From Clostridiales bacterium (lineage in GTDB: Bacteria > Bacillota > Clostridia > Christensenellales > Pumilibacteraceae): a stretch of 64,000 nt of DNA. Position numbers and translations under genes: made by a program. Each line of letters begins with the position of its first letter. Within the stretch, counting starts at the first letter, position 1. Shown here piece after piece: positions 52,901 through 61,139 of the stretch. The notes under the pieces are model-generated. The model made no database searches and was not told the origin of the DNA. It worked only from the letters and a program-made list of their open reading frames with translations. Location of the stretch: the NCBI GenBank assembly GCA_015055625.1, contig SVHU01000008.1, positions 34,674 through 98,673 of the forward strand. The letters run 5' to 3'.

Positions 52901-53126
52901 CAACAGTGTAAGCAACGTCAATAGCGTTGGAAGTATCGCTGTCGTATGCAACGGAAAATCCCGCAATGCTGGAGTCGAATGTCGAACCGATATCATTAAC
53001 GTTATCAACGACTTTTGCGCTAGCAACAACGGGTTGCGTAAACATAAAAGCTAAAGCAATAACGAAAGATACTGCGAGCATGCCCATCGAGGTAATACAT
53101 TTTCTAAACAATGAAGTCTTTCTCAT
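49917..53126 (-). CDS. Large single-pass surface protein of unknown function
   Basis: This 1069-residue protein has a signal peptide (about 1-37, hydrophobic core with VVASA near the end), a long extracellular region of repeated beta-rich modules (about 38-905; each begins with segments such as ITNREEDISSFGIVSI or STGEAKHGIVELD and ends in a predicted sandwich), a single membrane helix (about 921-945), then basic KKFIEKRKEKKEKKAS and a roughly 110-residue E/D/K-rich cytoplasmic tail. The modules resemble carbohydrate-binding beta-sandwiches, but no catalytic residues are evident. There is no LPxTG signal. It may anchor surface machinery or sense glycans. Confidence 0.75.
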   Translation of the reverse strand: MRKTSLFRKCITSMGMLAVSFVIALAFMFTQPVVASAKVVDNVNDIGSTFDSSIAGFSVAYDSDTSNAIDVAYTVVHNLSYNKSKFGELPSGLSENSSAGYAIIKTSPKADAQPISAGLTSATFTLNKDSFYRISVDVNAQSASKYGGAVVKLAATDESIYLMNGNSEFITTNGKWNKYSLFIATSQFEDIDVAINLTLGNVNGTKCLGYAAFDNLEVDLIDFVGFDSALSSFEADNLPNSYVEDKRKDTTTIESFDSASYTTEGDIYTQSVNVDGPSSYKADGNKAISITNREEDISSFGIVSINKDKPISFNKVTSPENGFYLITVNTKGDNFTGTASVTLNYKSKDSVVDKYKTFSVAAITDNTNVCHNNWRKNYFIIKSSVISDSEGYFTVEYGNDSSLCTGSILVDEIEIVSINFADFGKYSSDLTTASVVCDFDVTLDDTTGINGAFYQLRTDYYDVLRPNLWSITTASDDIEYELVSKESTGFAFSKPSFELDANNPIGNIVKIASDTETIFTLDSQAVELEATDEVSYYKVTVLAASRNLTGAGAATLSLVDTNGTAYSAIKIEGNNAPTLYTFNFKAKDSVSFYIRCSMGDTTYGKELGGKGELYIARITYKKITETEYKEKIGHDHCQTINFYYDNFNDFTLYNANDKADVKDAGEQVATLTNISTGEAKHGIVELDKINYEGHEMAGTSVSSNYPNRPELDPYLFGSERLFRTYGFIVKESNATLTINRSQTMSLPDENAEETNASSYYKVVVSARVIVTGDYGLTIGLKNTSTGEVVAQITDIKDTRIYEEFDDDDIGTPSIIKDQFVDFEFYVKLNDADVTCQIFMTLGGLDKHTQRTSGFVLFQGYQLTPSHEAEYETAVENVKNNAFYFDKETETYKYGATKDLSVKHESSGETTQGPTYNANDTWYLAPSILFGVLLIVAVLGFFIKKFIEKRKEKKEKKASANIDKNPTYTKRIDYSRLPEKEETADKDAETTEDNIDEFDEDYDMYAVHEIKAPDKKAKKSDTLDNELSDDTDTTEETVEIEETAEVVEEKEEEKKEEKKVEKPVSDEFDD

Positions 53127-53315
53127 TTTTACACCTTTATAATAAGAATTTTGTTAACTAAATTTTATACGCGCACAAGTGGGCGCAAATACAATCACTA
53201 TTATATATTATTTTTACTTATTTTGCAATCATTTTTAACCGCTTTACGCAAACAAATTATATAATTTTAATTATATATATTTAATTTGTGCCATTTTGGG
53301 CAAAACTATGAGTAT

Positions 53316-53678
53316 ATGAAAAAGTTTTTGCGAATACTTTTATATATTAGCGTAGCGATTGCGATAGGTTTTGTAAACGGATTTTTTGGAGGCGGAGGAG
53401 GAATGTTGTTAGTTCCGCTTCTTATATATGGTGCGAGCCTTGCGGAAAAGGAGGCACATGCGACTGCAATTCCAATCATATTACCAATAAGTATAGCTAG
53501 TGGAATAACTTATATAATAAATGGTATTTTTAGTGTGGAGATTTTTATTCCTACGGTAATAGGAGTGGTAATAGGTGGAATAATAGGGGCGATTCTTTTA
53601 AAAAAATTACCCTCATTCATTACGTCTATTGTGTTTGCAATTCTCATGATTGTGGCAGGAGTAAGAATGTGTATTTAG
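53316..53678 (+). CDS. Half-size TSUP permease, N-terminal half
   Basis: This 120-residue protein has about four membrane segments and the glycine motif GFFGGGGGMLLVPLL (about 17-31). Complete sulfite/organosulfonate exporters of the TauE/SafE family have eight segments in one chain with one such motif per half. The stop at 53676 is followed within 83 bp by the second half. The start is taken at the ATG at 53316 because the GTG-type start at 53286 has no recognisable ribosome site, but this is uncertain. Confidence 0.75.
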   Translation: MKKFLRILLYISVAIAIGFVNGFFGGGGGMLLVPLLIYGASLAEKEAHATAIPIILPISIASGITYIINGIFSVEIFIPTVIGVVIGGIIGAILLKKLPSFITSIVFAILMIVAGVRMCI

Positions 53679-53760
53679 GTTTTGTATTTTACCTATGTGT
53701 TATAAAAAGTCGCATACGTATTGCAAAAAATGGTTAATTTAGTGTTCTTTAGGAGGTTTT

Positions 53761-54132
53761 GTGAACGTTTTTATTATCATATTAGTGTCAATAGTAGGAG
53801 GAATTGCAGGCGGTATGGGTATGGGAGGTGGGACGTTACTTATTCCTCTTCTTACCGTGTTTTCTTCCGTATCTCAGCATCTTGCGCAAAGTATGAACTT
53901 GTTGGCGTTTATTCCAATGTCGGTAGTTGCAGTTGTATTGCATGCAAAAAATAAATTAATTAAGTTTCCATATCTGCTACTCAGTATTCCCGCGCTACTA
54001 AGTTCGGTTGGGGGCTCGTTGCTTGCTTACGGCATGAATTCTGAGATATTAAGAAAAGGTTTTGGGATTTTCCTTGCGGTTTTAGGAATAATTGATTTAC
54101 TTGTAGTTATTATGAAAAAAGCGTATAAATAA
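53761..54132 (+). CDS. Half-size TSUP permease, second half
   Basis: This 123-residue protein has about four membrane segments and the matching motif GGMGMGGGTLLIPLL (about 17-31). The GTG start has a strong AGGAGG at 53750-53755, so it is translated independently. Together with the gene at 53316 it probably forms a two-subunit version of the TauE/SafE transporter. The substrate may be sulfur-containing, but is unknown. Confidence 0.75.
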   Translation: MNVFIIILVSIVGGIAGGMGMGGGTLLIPLLTVFSSVSQHLAQSMNLLAFIPMSVVAVVLHAKNKLIKFPYLLLSIPALLSSVGGSLLAYGMNSEILRKGFGIFLAVLGIIDLLVVIMKKAYK

Positions 54133-54172
54133 ACTAAATCAAATAAAATAATTCGAATAAGAGCGTAGATGC

Positions 54173-54201
54173 TTTACTTTTTTTAGTTTTCTTGGTATAA
54201 T
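54173..54201 (+). promoter_or_regulatory. rnf operon promoter
   Basis: TTTACT (54173-54178), 17 bp and TATAAT (54196-54201), about 58 bp before rnfC. Confidence 0.7.
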
Positions 54202-54259
54202 ACACTAGGTATATACTAATTATGTCGCCGAGTGTTTGGTGATATAAATGGAGGTTAAT

Positions 54260-55561
54260 TTGAATTATACGTTCAAAAGAGGAGTTCATCCTAATTCATC
54301 GAAATCTGCATCTAAAAATAAGCCGATTGAAAGAATGCCTGCTCCTGAAAAAGTTAGCATTTCTTTGGCTCAGCATATAGGAAAGCCAGCTATGCCGATA
54401 GTAAACGTTGGCGATTACGTTAAGGCTGGTCAGCTTATAGCTCAGGCGGATGGTTTTGTTTCGGCAAATATTTACTCGTCTGTTTCGGGTACGGTGGAAA
54501 GCATATCCGAAATGCGTGCAACACCAATGGGTAAAAGTGCTCACATTGTTATAGCAAACGATGGTCAGTACGACGCCGTAACGCTTCCCATTCTCGAAAA
54601 TCCCACAAAGGACGAGATTATCGAGCGCATTAAGGTTGCAGGTATTGTAGGAATGGGCGGAGCAGGATTTCCTACTCACGTTAAGCTTATGCCCAAGGAT
54701 AAAGTGGATACTCTTATCATAAATGCAGCTGAGTGCGAGCCTTACATAACTTGCGATCACCGTATAATGCTCGAGTATACCGAGCAGTTTGTAGAGGGTG
54801 CGCGACTTCTTATGAAAGCGCTTGCTCTTGACAAGGTGTATATCGGAGTAGAAACAAATAAACCTGACGCTATTGACGCAATTAAAGCATACGTGTTGGA
54901 TAAAAACATAACAGACGTTGTAGTTGTTCCCTTAAAGCCCAAATATCCGCAAGGCGCGGAAAAGCAACTTATTTACGCTGTAACTAAGCGCAAAGTTCCC
55001 GTAGGTGGGCTTCCTGCCGCTGTTGGATGCGTAGTCGATAACGTTCATACCGCGCTGTCTACATATCAAGCTGTTGTTGAGGGAAAACCTCTTTACGAAC
55101 GTGTTATGACGGTTACGGGAGAGGGAATAAAAGAAGCTAAAAACTTGTTGGTAAGAACGGGAACTTTATATGACAAAGTGTTGGAATACTGCGGAGGATT
55201 TTCGTCTGATAACGTTGTAAAGCTTATAAGCGGAGGACCTATGATGGGTATATCCGTTATGAATGGCGAATGTGCAACAACTAAGACTACAAGCTGTTTG
55301 TTGCTTCTTACTCCAAACGGAGCAAACTTAGCAGATCCTACCGAGTGTATTAACTGCTCTAAGTGCGCCTCGGTATGTCCGATGAATTTGATGCCCATGT
55401 TTATTGATAGCGCTTTAGCAAATGCGGATCTTGATACCACTATAAAATACGGAGTTCTTTCGTGTATTGAGTGTGGGTGTTGTGCGTTTATATGCCCAGC
55501 AGCTCGTCCGCTCGTTCAGACGATGAAGCTGGCTAAAAAGAAGATTAAGGAGAGAAAATAA
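54260..55561 (+). CDS. rnfC: Rnf complex subunit C
   Basis: This 433-residue protein has an N-terminal biotin-like lipoyl motif region (MPIVNVGDYVKAGQLIAQ, about 45-62), a Rossmann-type NAD/FMN domain (GMGGAGFPTHVK, about 133) and two [4Fe-4S] motifs, CINCSKCASVCP and CIECGCCAFICP near the end. It receives electrons between NADH and the ferredoxin-linked subunits of the Na+ or H+ pumping Rnf complex. TTG at 54260 is the likely start, as TGGAGG at 54249-54254 lies upstream of it and inside the frame of the in-frame ATG at 54248. Confidence 0.92.
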   Translation: MNYTFKRGVHPNSSKSASKNKPIERMPAPEKVSISLAQHIGKPAMPIVNVGDYVKAGQLIAQADGFVSANIYSSVSGTVESISEMRATPMGKSAHIVIANDGQYDAVTLPILENPTKDEIIERIKVAGIVGMGGAGFPTHVKLMPKDKVDTLIINAAECEPYITCDHRIMLEYTEQFVEGARLLMKALALDKVYIGVETNKPDAIDAIKAYVLDKNITDVVVVPLKPKYPQGAEKQLIYAVTKRKVPVGGLPAAVGCVVDNVHTALSTYQAVVEGKPLYERVMTVTGEGIKEAKNLLVRTGTLYDKVLEYCGGFSSDNVVKLISGGPMMGISVMNGECATTKTTSCLLLLTPNGANLADPTECINCSKCASVCPMNLMPMFIDSALANADLDTTIKYGVLSCIECGCCAFICPAARPLVQTMKLAKKKIKERK

Positions 55562-55562
55562 T

Positions 55563-56603
55563 ATGGATAAGTTCATAGTATCAACCTCGCCTCACGTAAA
55601 AGCGAAACGTACTACAACGCGTTCGATAATGTTCGAAGTGTTGATAGCTCTTCTTCCGCTTGTAGTGGTAGCAACGGTGTTTTACGGATATCACGTAATT
55701 ATAAACGTAGCCGTTTGTTGCGCGTCCTGTTTTGGCTTCGAGCTTTTGTATGAAAAAATCAGACAAGGAAAAACGTTTACATTCAAAAAAGCAACCGTAC
55801 ATAACCTTTCGTGCTTTGTAACAGCTGTAATACTTGCGCTAAATCTTCCTACAACAATGAAAATTTGGGGACTTAACGTAGTAAACGGAAGTAACATAGT
55901 TGTATCTTTCGATATAATAATTGCTTGCATTTTAGGTTCGTTTTTCGCAATAGTTCTCGTAAAACAGCTATTTGGCGGAATTGGTAAAAACTTTATTAAC
56001 CCCGCGCTTGGAGCAAGAGTATTCCTTTTCTTGTGCTTTGGAGCAATGTTTGCGCCTGTTGCAACTGTGTTTGACGGTACAACCTCTGCCACTTGGCTTG
56101 CTGTTAAGGATAGCGTAGACGGTGGAATGATAATGTCTATGATTTGGGGTACAACAGGTAGCGCGGCTGTCGGTGAAACTTGCGTTATAGCGCTTGTTGT
56201 GTCGTATATATATTTATCCGTGCGTAAAATTATAGACTGGAAGCTTCCTCTTGTTGTTGTTGGATCCGGATTTGTGTTTGCAATTTTATTTGACGGTCTT
56301 GTAAATGGCTACGACGTAGTTGGCGTTTTCTCAAACGCTTCAGCTCACGTTTTGTCAGGTGGCCTTATTTTTGGCGCTGTATTTATGGCAACAGATTACG
56401 CAACCAGTCCCAACACTAACGTTGGTAGAATAATCTTCGGCGTAGGAATAGGTTTGTTTACAATGCTTATTCGTTGTTTTGCGTCGTACCCCGAAGGAAT
56501 GAGTTTTGCAATTTTGGTTATGAACATTGCAACCCCGCTTATTGATAAATTCGTTTATCCAAAGCCTTTTGGCGCTGTAAAACAGACAAAGGAGGCTAAG
56601 TAA
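55563..56603 (+). CDS. rnfD: Rnf complex subunit D
   Basis: This 346-residue membrane protein has about eight to ten hydrophobic segments and FMN-binding region DGTTSATWL at about 175-183. In the usual RnfD/NqrB family a threonine in an (S/T)GAT motif holds FMN covalently; here the pattern SAT is a variant. It begins 2 bp after rnfC stops, so the two are coupled. Confidence 0.9.
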   Translation: MDKFIVSTSPHVKAKRTTTRSIMFEVLIALLPLVVVATVFYGYHVIINVAVCCASCFGFELLYEKIRQGKTFTFKKATVHNLSCFVTAVILALNLPTTMKIWGLNVVNGSNIVVSFDIIIACILGSFFAIVLVKQLFGGIGKNFINPALGARVFLFLCFGAMFAPVATVFDGTTSATWLAVKDSVDGGMIMSMIWGTTGSAAVGETCVIALVVSYIYLSVRKIIDWKLPLVVVGSGFVFAILFDGLVNGYDVVGVFSNASAHVLSGGLIFGAVFMATDYATSPNTNVGRIIFGVGIGLFTMLIRCFASYPEGMSFAILVMNIATPLIDKFVYPKPFGAVKQTKEAK

Positions 56604-56606
56604 ACA

Positions 56607-57317
56607 ATGACTAAATCAGCAAAAAATCTAATAAAATCAATTTCCGTGCTTGCAGTTATAGCTTTAGTTTGCGTAGCTATTCTATCGTTTGCAAATGTAT
56701 TTTTGAAAAAGGAAGTTTCGCTTGATAGAGCAACGGTAAAATTCCTTAACGAAAAATTTGCAACAACAACTGGGCAAACGGCAACGGGAACCGATAGTGA
56801 TACGGCGTTTGAAGAAGACTACTTTGTAATGCTTACTGATAGCGAGCTTAGTAACGCTACGGGCTATACGTATAAGAGTTTTAAGTCAAATTCGTCTAAT
56901 TACGTGGTTGCAATTTATTATGCACAAAAGGGCGTAAACGAGGGAACGTATTATATAGAAAGCACTTCGGTTGGATATCAAAATCCCATTAGCGTAGTGG
57001 TAGCATTTACCGTAGAAGACAACAGTTTTTCGATACAAAATATTGCGGTAAAAGAACAACGCGAAGACTTTGGCGACAGAAAAACGCAGGTGCTAAATAA
57101 GGAAACATTCCAAGTTTACGTAAACCTTTTAATATCTGATCCCGACATGAAACTTTCGGACGGAGATATCATTGCTTCAACTGGAGCTACTACTAAAAAA
57201 TCGGTTGCAGGTCTTAACAGGGCGGTAACACGTGCTATTGATACGATGAACAAAATTTACACCAAATCCGAGGCGTTAAAAACGGAAATAAGCAAGAGAG
57301 GTGGTCAAAATGAATAA
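56607..57317 (+). CDS. rnfG: Rnf complex subunit G
   Basis: This 236-residue protein has one N-terminal membrane helix (about 10-30) and an extracytoplasmic region. ASTGATTKKSV (about 191-201) carries the threonine that covalently binds FMN. It begins 4 bp after rnfD and overlaps rnfE by 8 bp. Confidence 0.93.
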   Translation: MTKSAKNLIKSISVLAVIALVCVAILSFANVFLKKEVSLDRATVKFLNEKFATTTGQTATGTDSDTAFEEDYFVMLTDSELSNATGYTYKSFKSNSSNYVVAIYYAQKGVNEGTYYIESTSVGYQNPISVVVAFTVEDNSFSIQNIAVKEQREDFGDRKTQVLNKETFQVYVNLLISDPDMKLSDGDIIASTGATTKKSVAGLNRAVTRAIDTMNKIYTKSEALKTEISKRGGQNE

Positions 57318-57948
57318 GAAATTAAAAGACACACTCTTGGGTGGAATTGTAAATAACCCAGTATTTGTGCTTGTGCTTGGAACTTGTCCTACTATTGCAA
57401 AGAGTACTAATATTTCTAACGGAATAGGACTAGGTCTTGCAACACTTTTCGTTTTGCTTTGCTCAAACGTATTTATATCACTTTTAAGAAAAACAATACC
57501 AGGAGAAGTAAGACTTCCTGCATACATCGTAATTATTGCAACGTTTGTAACGGTAGTTCAGCTTTTCGTGGCTAAGTTCTTGCCCGACCTTGATAAGTCG
57601 ATTGGAACGTTTATTCCGCTAATTGTTGTAAACTGTATAATTTTAGGAAGAGCGGAGGCGTTCGCGGCTAAAAACAACGTGCTTATGTCAGCAATAGACG
57701 GAGTGTCAATGGGCTTGGGATTTACTCTTGCATTGATATTGCTTGGTGCGATAAGACAGTTTTTAGCGGAAGTTTGTATGCTCTCGTTCTTTGTATCGTC
57801 TGCTGGCGGATTTATGATATTCGGTCTTGTTATGGCATTATTTAACTATGTAATCACGTTTATTAATAATAAAGCGTTTTCTAGAAAAGTATTGCTTGAT
57901 ATGAATTCGCCTAAGATCGTAGAAGAAAACACGAAGGAGGCTGAATAG
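57310..57948 (+). CDS. rnfE: Rnf complex subunit E
   Basis: This 212-residue protein with six hydrophobic segments is homologous to RnfA/NqrD (NNPVFVLVLGTCPTIAKST, near residue 14). Such pairs form the transmembrane core that links Fe-S chemistry to ion flow. The ATG at 57310 follows a GAGAGGTGG site inside the end of rnfG. Confidence 0.92.
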   Translation: MNKKLKDTLLGGIVNNPVFVLVLGTCPTIAKSTNISNGIGLGLATLFVLLCSNVFISLLRKTIPGEVRLPAYIVIIATFVTVVQLFVAKFLPDLDKSIGTFIPLIVVNCIILGRAEAFAAKNNVLMSAIDGVSMGLGFTLALILLGAIRQFLAEVCMLSFFVSSAGGFMIFGLVMALFNYVITFINNKAFSRKVLLDMNSPKIVEENTKEAE

Positions 57949-57949
57949 T

Positions 57950-58537
57950 ATGGGATTTACAGAAATTCTTACCATAGTGGTAGCAGGCCTTCTTGCCGAA
58001 AATATTGTTCTTTCTCAATCTTTGGGAATTTGTCCTTTTCTTGGTGTTAGCAAAAAGACGGATTCCGCGATTGGTATGGGTTTTGCAGTAACCTTTGTAT
58101 TACTAATTGCATCCGTTGTGTGTTGGGCGCTTTATACATACGTGTTAGTACCTTTAGAGATAGAATATCTCCAAACTATCGTATTCATTCTCATAATTGC
58201 GGTATTAGTACAGATTTTGGATATAGTGCTCAAAAAGTTGAGCCCTTCGCTGTATAATTCACTTGGTGTTTATCTTGCGCTTATTACTACAAACTGCGCG
58301 GTGCTTGGTACTGCAAATGCGGTAGTAAATGACGGTTTGAATATTTTGCAAGCGATTATTAAGTCTGTATCAGTAGGTCTTGGATTTACGCTTGCTCTAA
58401 TCCTTATGGCTGGAGTAAGAGAAAGAATAGATAATAACTCCAATATTCCCAAATGTTTCAAAGGTCTTCCCATTGCGCTTATTACGGCAGCTCTTATGGC
58501 AATGGCGTTTGCAGGCTTTGGCGGATTTGAATTTTAA
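57950..58537 (+). CDS. rnfA: Rnf complex subunit A
   Basis: This 195-residue protein has six hydrophobic segments with VLSQSLGICPFLGVSKK near residue 20-36, homologous to RnfE in inverted topology. It begins 2 bp after rnfE stops. Confidence 0.93.
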   Translation: MGFTEILTIVVAGLLAENIVLSQSLGICPFLGVSKKTDSAIGMGFAVTFVLLIASVVCWALYTYVLVPLEIEYLQTIVFILIIAVLVQILDIVLKKLSPSLYNSLGVYLALITTNCAVLGTANAVVNDGLNILQAIIKSVSVGLGFTLALILMAGVRERIDNNSNIPKCFKGLPIALITAALMAMAFAGFGGFEF

Positions 58538-58549
58538 GGAGGTGCAGAT

Positions 58550-59362
58550 ATGAACGGAAATATTTTTATGATATACGTATTCCCAGCCCTCCTAATCGCG
58601 GTAATAGCGGGAGTGCTTGCATTCTTACTTGCATACCTTGGCAAAAAGCTTGCGGTAAAAAAGGACGAGAGAATAGACAAAGTAAAAGACTGTCTTGCAG
58701 GTGCTAACTGTGGCGGATGCGGTTATGCAGGATGTTCCGCGTTTGCCGAAGCTTTGGTAAAGGGCGAAACAACATTAGATAAGTGTTCAGCTACCGACGT
58801 AGAAAGTAAGACGGAAATTGCAAAAGTTTTAGGCGTAGACGTAGGCGATACTACGCGTACCGTTGCGGTTGTTCACTGTATGGGTGGCGATGCGTGCGGT
58901 GTTAAGTATAACTATAAAGGCTATTATTCTTGCGAAAGCGAAGCGTTGCTTGTTGGAGGAAATAAGTCTTGCGCGTTTGGATGTTTGGGGCTTGGAACTT
59001 GCAAATCCGCTTGTCCATACGATGCTATTAGTATTGATAGCGGAGTAGCGAAAGTTGACTACAAAAAATGCCGTAGTTGTGGAGCTTGTGTAGTAAAGTG
59101 TCCTAAACTTTTGATAGATAGAATACCAGCAACTGCAAAAGTGTACGTAGCATGCTCGTCGCATTGTAAAGGTAAAGACGTCATCGGTGCTTGCAAAAAA
59201 GGTTGTATTGGTTGTACAAAGTGCGCTAAAGTTTGTCCAAACGGCGCAATAACAATGCAGGAAAACTTGCCTGTAATAGATTATGCTAAATGTACTGGTT
59301 GTGGACTTTGTAAGGATAGCTGTCCAAGAAAATGTATTCTATCATTTCCTTTAGATAAATAA
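58550..59362 (+). CDS. rnfB: Rnf complex subunit B, ferredoxin-like
   Basis: This 270-residue protein has an N-terminal membrane helix (about 5-27), the [4Fe-4S] motif CLAGANCGGCGYAGCSAF (about 46-63) and C-terminal ferredoxin motifs including CRSCGACVVKCP, CIGCTKCAKVCP and CTGCGLCKDSCP (about 174-265). It is the electron entry or exit for ferredoxin. AAGGAGG precedes the start. Confidence 0.94.
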   Translation: MNGNIFMIYVFPALLIAVIAGVLAFLLAYLGKKLAVKKDERIDKVKDCLAGANCGGCGYAGCSAFAEALVKGETTLDKCSATDVESKTEIAKVLGVDVGDTTRTVAVVHCMGGDACGVKYNYKGYYSCESEALLVGGNKSCAFGCLGLGTCKSACPYDAISIDSGVAKVDYKKCRSCGACVVKCPKLLIDRIPATAKVYVACSSHCKGKDVIGACKKGCIGCTKCAKVCPNGAITMQENLPVIDYAKCTGCGLCKDSCPRKCILSFPLDK

Positions 59363-59409
59363 TCTGATATTATTACAAAAAACTAACGTTTTTTTCAAAT
59401 TTCTAACAC

Positions 59410-59444
59410 AAAAACCGTATAAGATTTATACTTGTACAGTTTTT
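59410..59444 (+). terminator. rnf operon terminator
   Basis: AAAAAC pairs with GTTTTT and, past a C/A mismatch, GTATAAG with CTTGTAC (one G-U). Confidence 0.7.
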
Positions 59445-59616
59445 ATATTTGGCAGAGTATGTGCTTATAGTTTTATATATATGATGACGCCAAATTTTAT
59501 TATAACCTGTTTCATATTTTCACTCATATTCCGTACGTAATTTTCATATTAATATTACAGCAATGCAAACTAATGTTGAATCGCCTAAATTCGTGCTAAA
59601 TCGACAAAATAAGAGC

Positions 59617-59644
59617 TTGCAAAAAGAAAATTACGTGTTACAAT
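59617..59644 (+). promoter_or_regulatory. Promoter of the deacetylase gene
   Basis: TTGCAA (59617-59622), 16 bp and TACAAT (59639-59644). The rest of the 286-bp gap 59363-59648 shows only the rnf terminator. Confidence 0.5.
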
Positions 59645-59660
59645 AGGAGTGTTCTTAAGA

Positions 59661-60419
59661 ATGAAATTATTTATAATAAAAAAGAAAACGGTAGCAGTTA
59701 TTTCGGTCCTTTTGGCAATGTTGATTGCGCTTATTTTTGTGGTAGCGACAAGCGTATCGGCTAAGGCAGAACCGAGGAGAACACCTATCTATTGCGTAAA
59801 AACCGATGAAAAAAAGGTAGCAATTTCGTTTGATGCGTGTTGGGGTGCGGATAAAACGTTAGAGATTTTGTCAATGCTAACTCAGTACGATATCGTGGCG
59901 AATTATTTTTGCGTATCTACATGGGCTGAAAAGTATGCCGACAAACTCAAAACGCTGTCAGATAGCGGAAGAGTAGAGGTTGGCACTCATTCGGCAACTC
60001 ATTCTCACATGTCGAAAATGAGTGCGGCTCAAATCGAAAACGAGCTTACTTCGTCAAGTAATATAATAAAGAATATTACAGGCAAGCAAGTAACGCTTTT
60101 CAGACCGCCGTACGGAGAGTATAACAATACTTTGGTAGACACGTCATTTAAGCTCGGGCTATTTCCCATACAATGGGATGTAGACTCGCTTGATTGGAAA
60201 AATTTATCGGCAAACGAAATGGCGACAAGGATACTTTCGCGAGTAAAAGAGGGTAGTATAATACTAATGCATAACGACGGCAAGCACACCGTAGAAGCGT
60301 TACCTTTGATTATAACCGGGCTGAAAAATAAAGGTTATACTTTCGTGTTTATATCCGACCTTATCTACAAAGATAATTACACAATCGATAACACCGGAAG
60401 GCAAATACCTACCGAATGA
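59661..60419 (+). CDS. Polysaccharide deacetylase, PdaB/PgdA-like
   Basis: This 252-residue protein has an N-terminal membrane or signal segment (about 7-32, ending ATSVSAKAE). The NodB domain shows ISFDACWG (about 56), the HxxxxH-type metal motif THSATHSHM (about 109), RPPYGEYNN (about 150) and IILMHND (about 197). It deacetylates N-acetylated peptidoglycan or spore-cortex sugars outside the membrane. A GTG 12 bases upstream is rejected because AGGAG (59645-59649) is at a proper distance from the ATG. A terminator lies far downstream; the SSB-like gene follows 10 bp later. Confidence 0.88.
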   Translation: MKLFIIKKKTVAVISVLLAMLIALIFVVATSVSAKAEPRRTPIYCVKTDEKKVAISFDACWGADKTLEILSMLTQYDIVANYFCVSTWAEKYADKLKTLSDSGRVEVGTHSATHSHMSKMSAAQIENELTSSSNIIKNITGKQVTLFRPPYGEYNNTLVDTSFKLGLFPIQWDVDSLDWKNLSANEMATRILSRVKEGSIILMHNDGKHTVEALPLIITGLKNKGYTFVFISDLIYKDNYTIDNTGRQIPTE

Positions 60420-60429
60420 GGGAGAACCT

Positions 60430-61098
60430 ATGGAAAACAATATGACAAACACAAACAAAGTATTTATAATGGGTGAAATTTGCACCGATCTCACGTTTAG
60501 CCACGAGATGTATGGCGAAAACTTTTATGAATTTATGGTGTCGGTAAAGCGCTTGAGCGGACAGGATGATGTAATTCCCGTAACCGCGTCAGAGCGATTG
60601 CTTGGCAAGGATAAACTTAAAAAGGGTGATAAAGTTGCCATAAACGGTCAGTTTAGAAGCTATAATAAGCTTATTGATAACAAGAGTAAACTTATGCTTA
60701 CGGTATTCGTAAAAGATTTTATGCCGTATGACGAAAGTTTTCAAAATCCAAACGAAGCAGTGCTCACAGGTTACGTTTGTAAACCGCCCGTATATAGAAC
60801 AACACCGTTTAATCGGGAAATTTGCGACGTGTTGTTGGCAATAAACCGTAGTTATAAAAAATCCGATTATATTCCATGCATAGCTTGGGGACGCAACGCA
60901 AGATTTTCGCAGGATTTAGAGGTCGGACGCAGAATAACGGTAAGCGGAAGAATACAAAGCAGAGAGTATACGAAAAAGCTTGGTGAAACGAGTGAAACGC
61001 GTGTAGCTTACGAGCTGTCGGTCAGCAAGATCGTTTGCGAAAGTGACGATGCTTCCGAAGAGATTGCCCAAACTGAAATAGAAGAACAAGCTCAATAA
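60430..61098 (+). CDS. Two-domain SSB-like OB-fold protein
   Basis: This 222-residue protein contains two OB folds. The first (about 9-100) starts NKVFIMGEICTDLTFSHEMYG and the second (about 109-195) NEAVLTGYVCKPPVYRTTPFN with the family's VGRRITVSGRIQSREY. An acidic tail, EEIAQTEIEEQAQ, ends the protein, as in SSBs. Typical bacterial SSB has one OB fold. The first domain is diverged, so this may be a specialised single-strand DNA-binding protein. The start has GAGGGAG 6 bases upstream. Confidence 0.8.
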   Translation: MENNMTNTNKVFIMGEICTDLTFSHEMYGENFYEFMVSVKRLSGQDDVIPVTASERLLGKDKLKKGDKVAINGQFRSYNKLIDNKSKLMLTVFVKDFMPYDESFQNPNEAVLTGYVCKPPVYRTTPFNREICDVLLAINRSYKKSDYIPCIAWGRNARFSQDLEVGRRITVSGRIQSREYTKKLGETSETRVAYELSVSKIVCESDDASEEIAQTEIEEQAQ

Positions 61099-61100
61099 AT

Positions 61101-61136
61101 AAAAGGCTCTACCCAATAGAGGGTAGAGCCTTTTTC
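61101..61136. terminator. Bidirectional terminator
   Basis: AAAAGGCTCTACCC and GGGTAGAGCCTTTTT form a strong stem between convergent genes. Confidence 0.9.
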
Positions 61137-61139
61137 AAG

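Noticed and set aside
50106..53142. Several plus-strand frames of 70-155 residues
   Set aside because: They are antisense to the large surface-protein gene and show no domain features.
53678..53761. A frameshift joining the two TSUP genes
   Set aside because: Each gene has its own start, and the second has a strong AGGAGG, so two genes are more likely.
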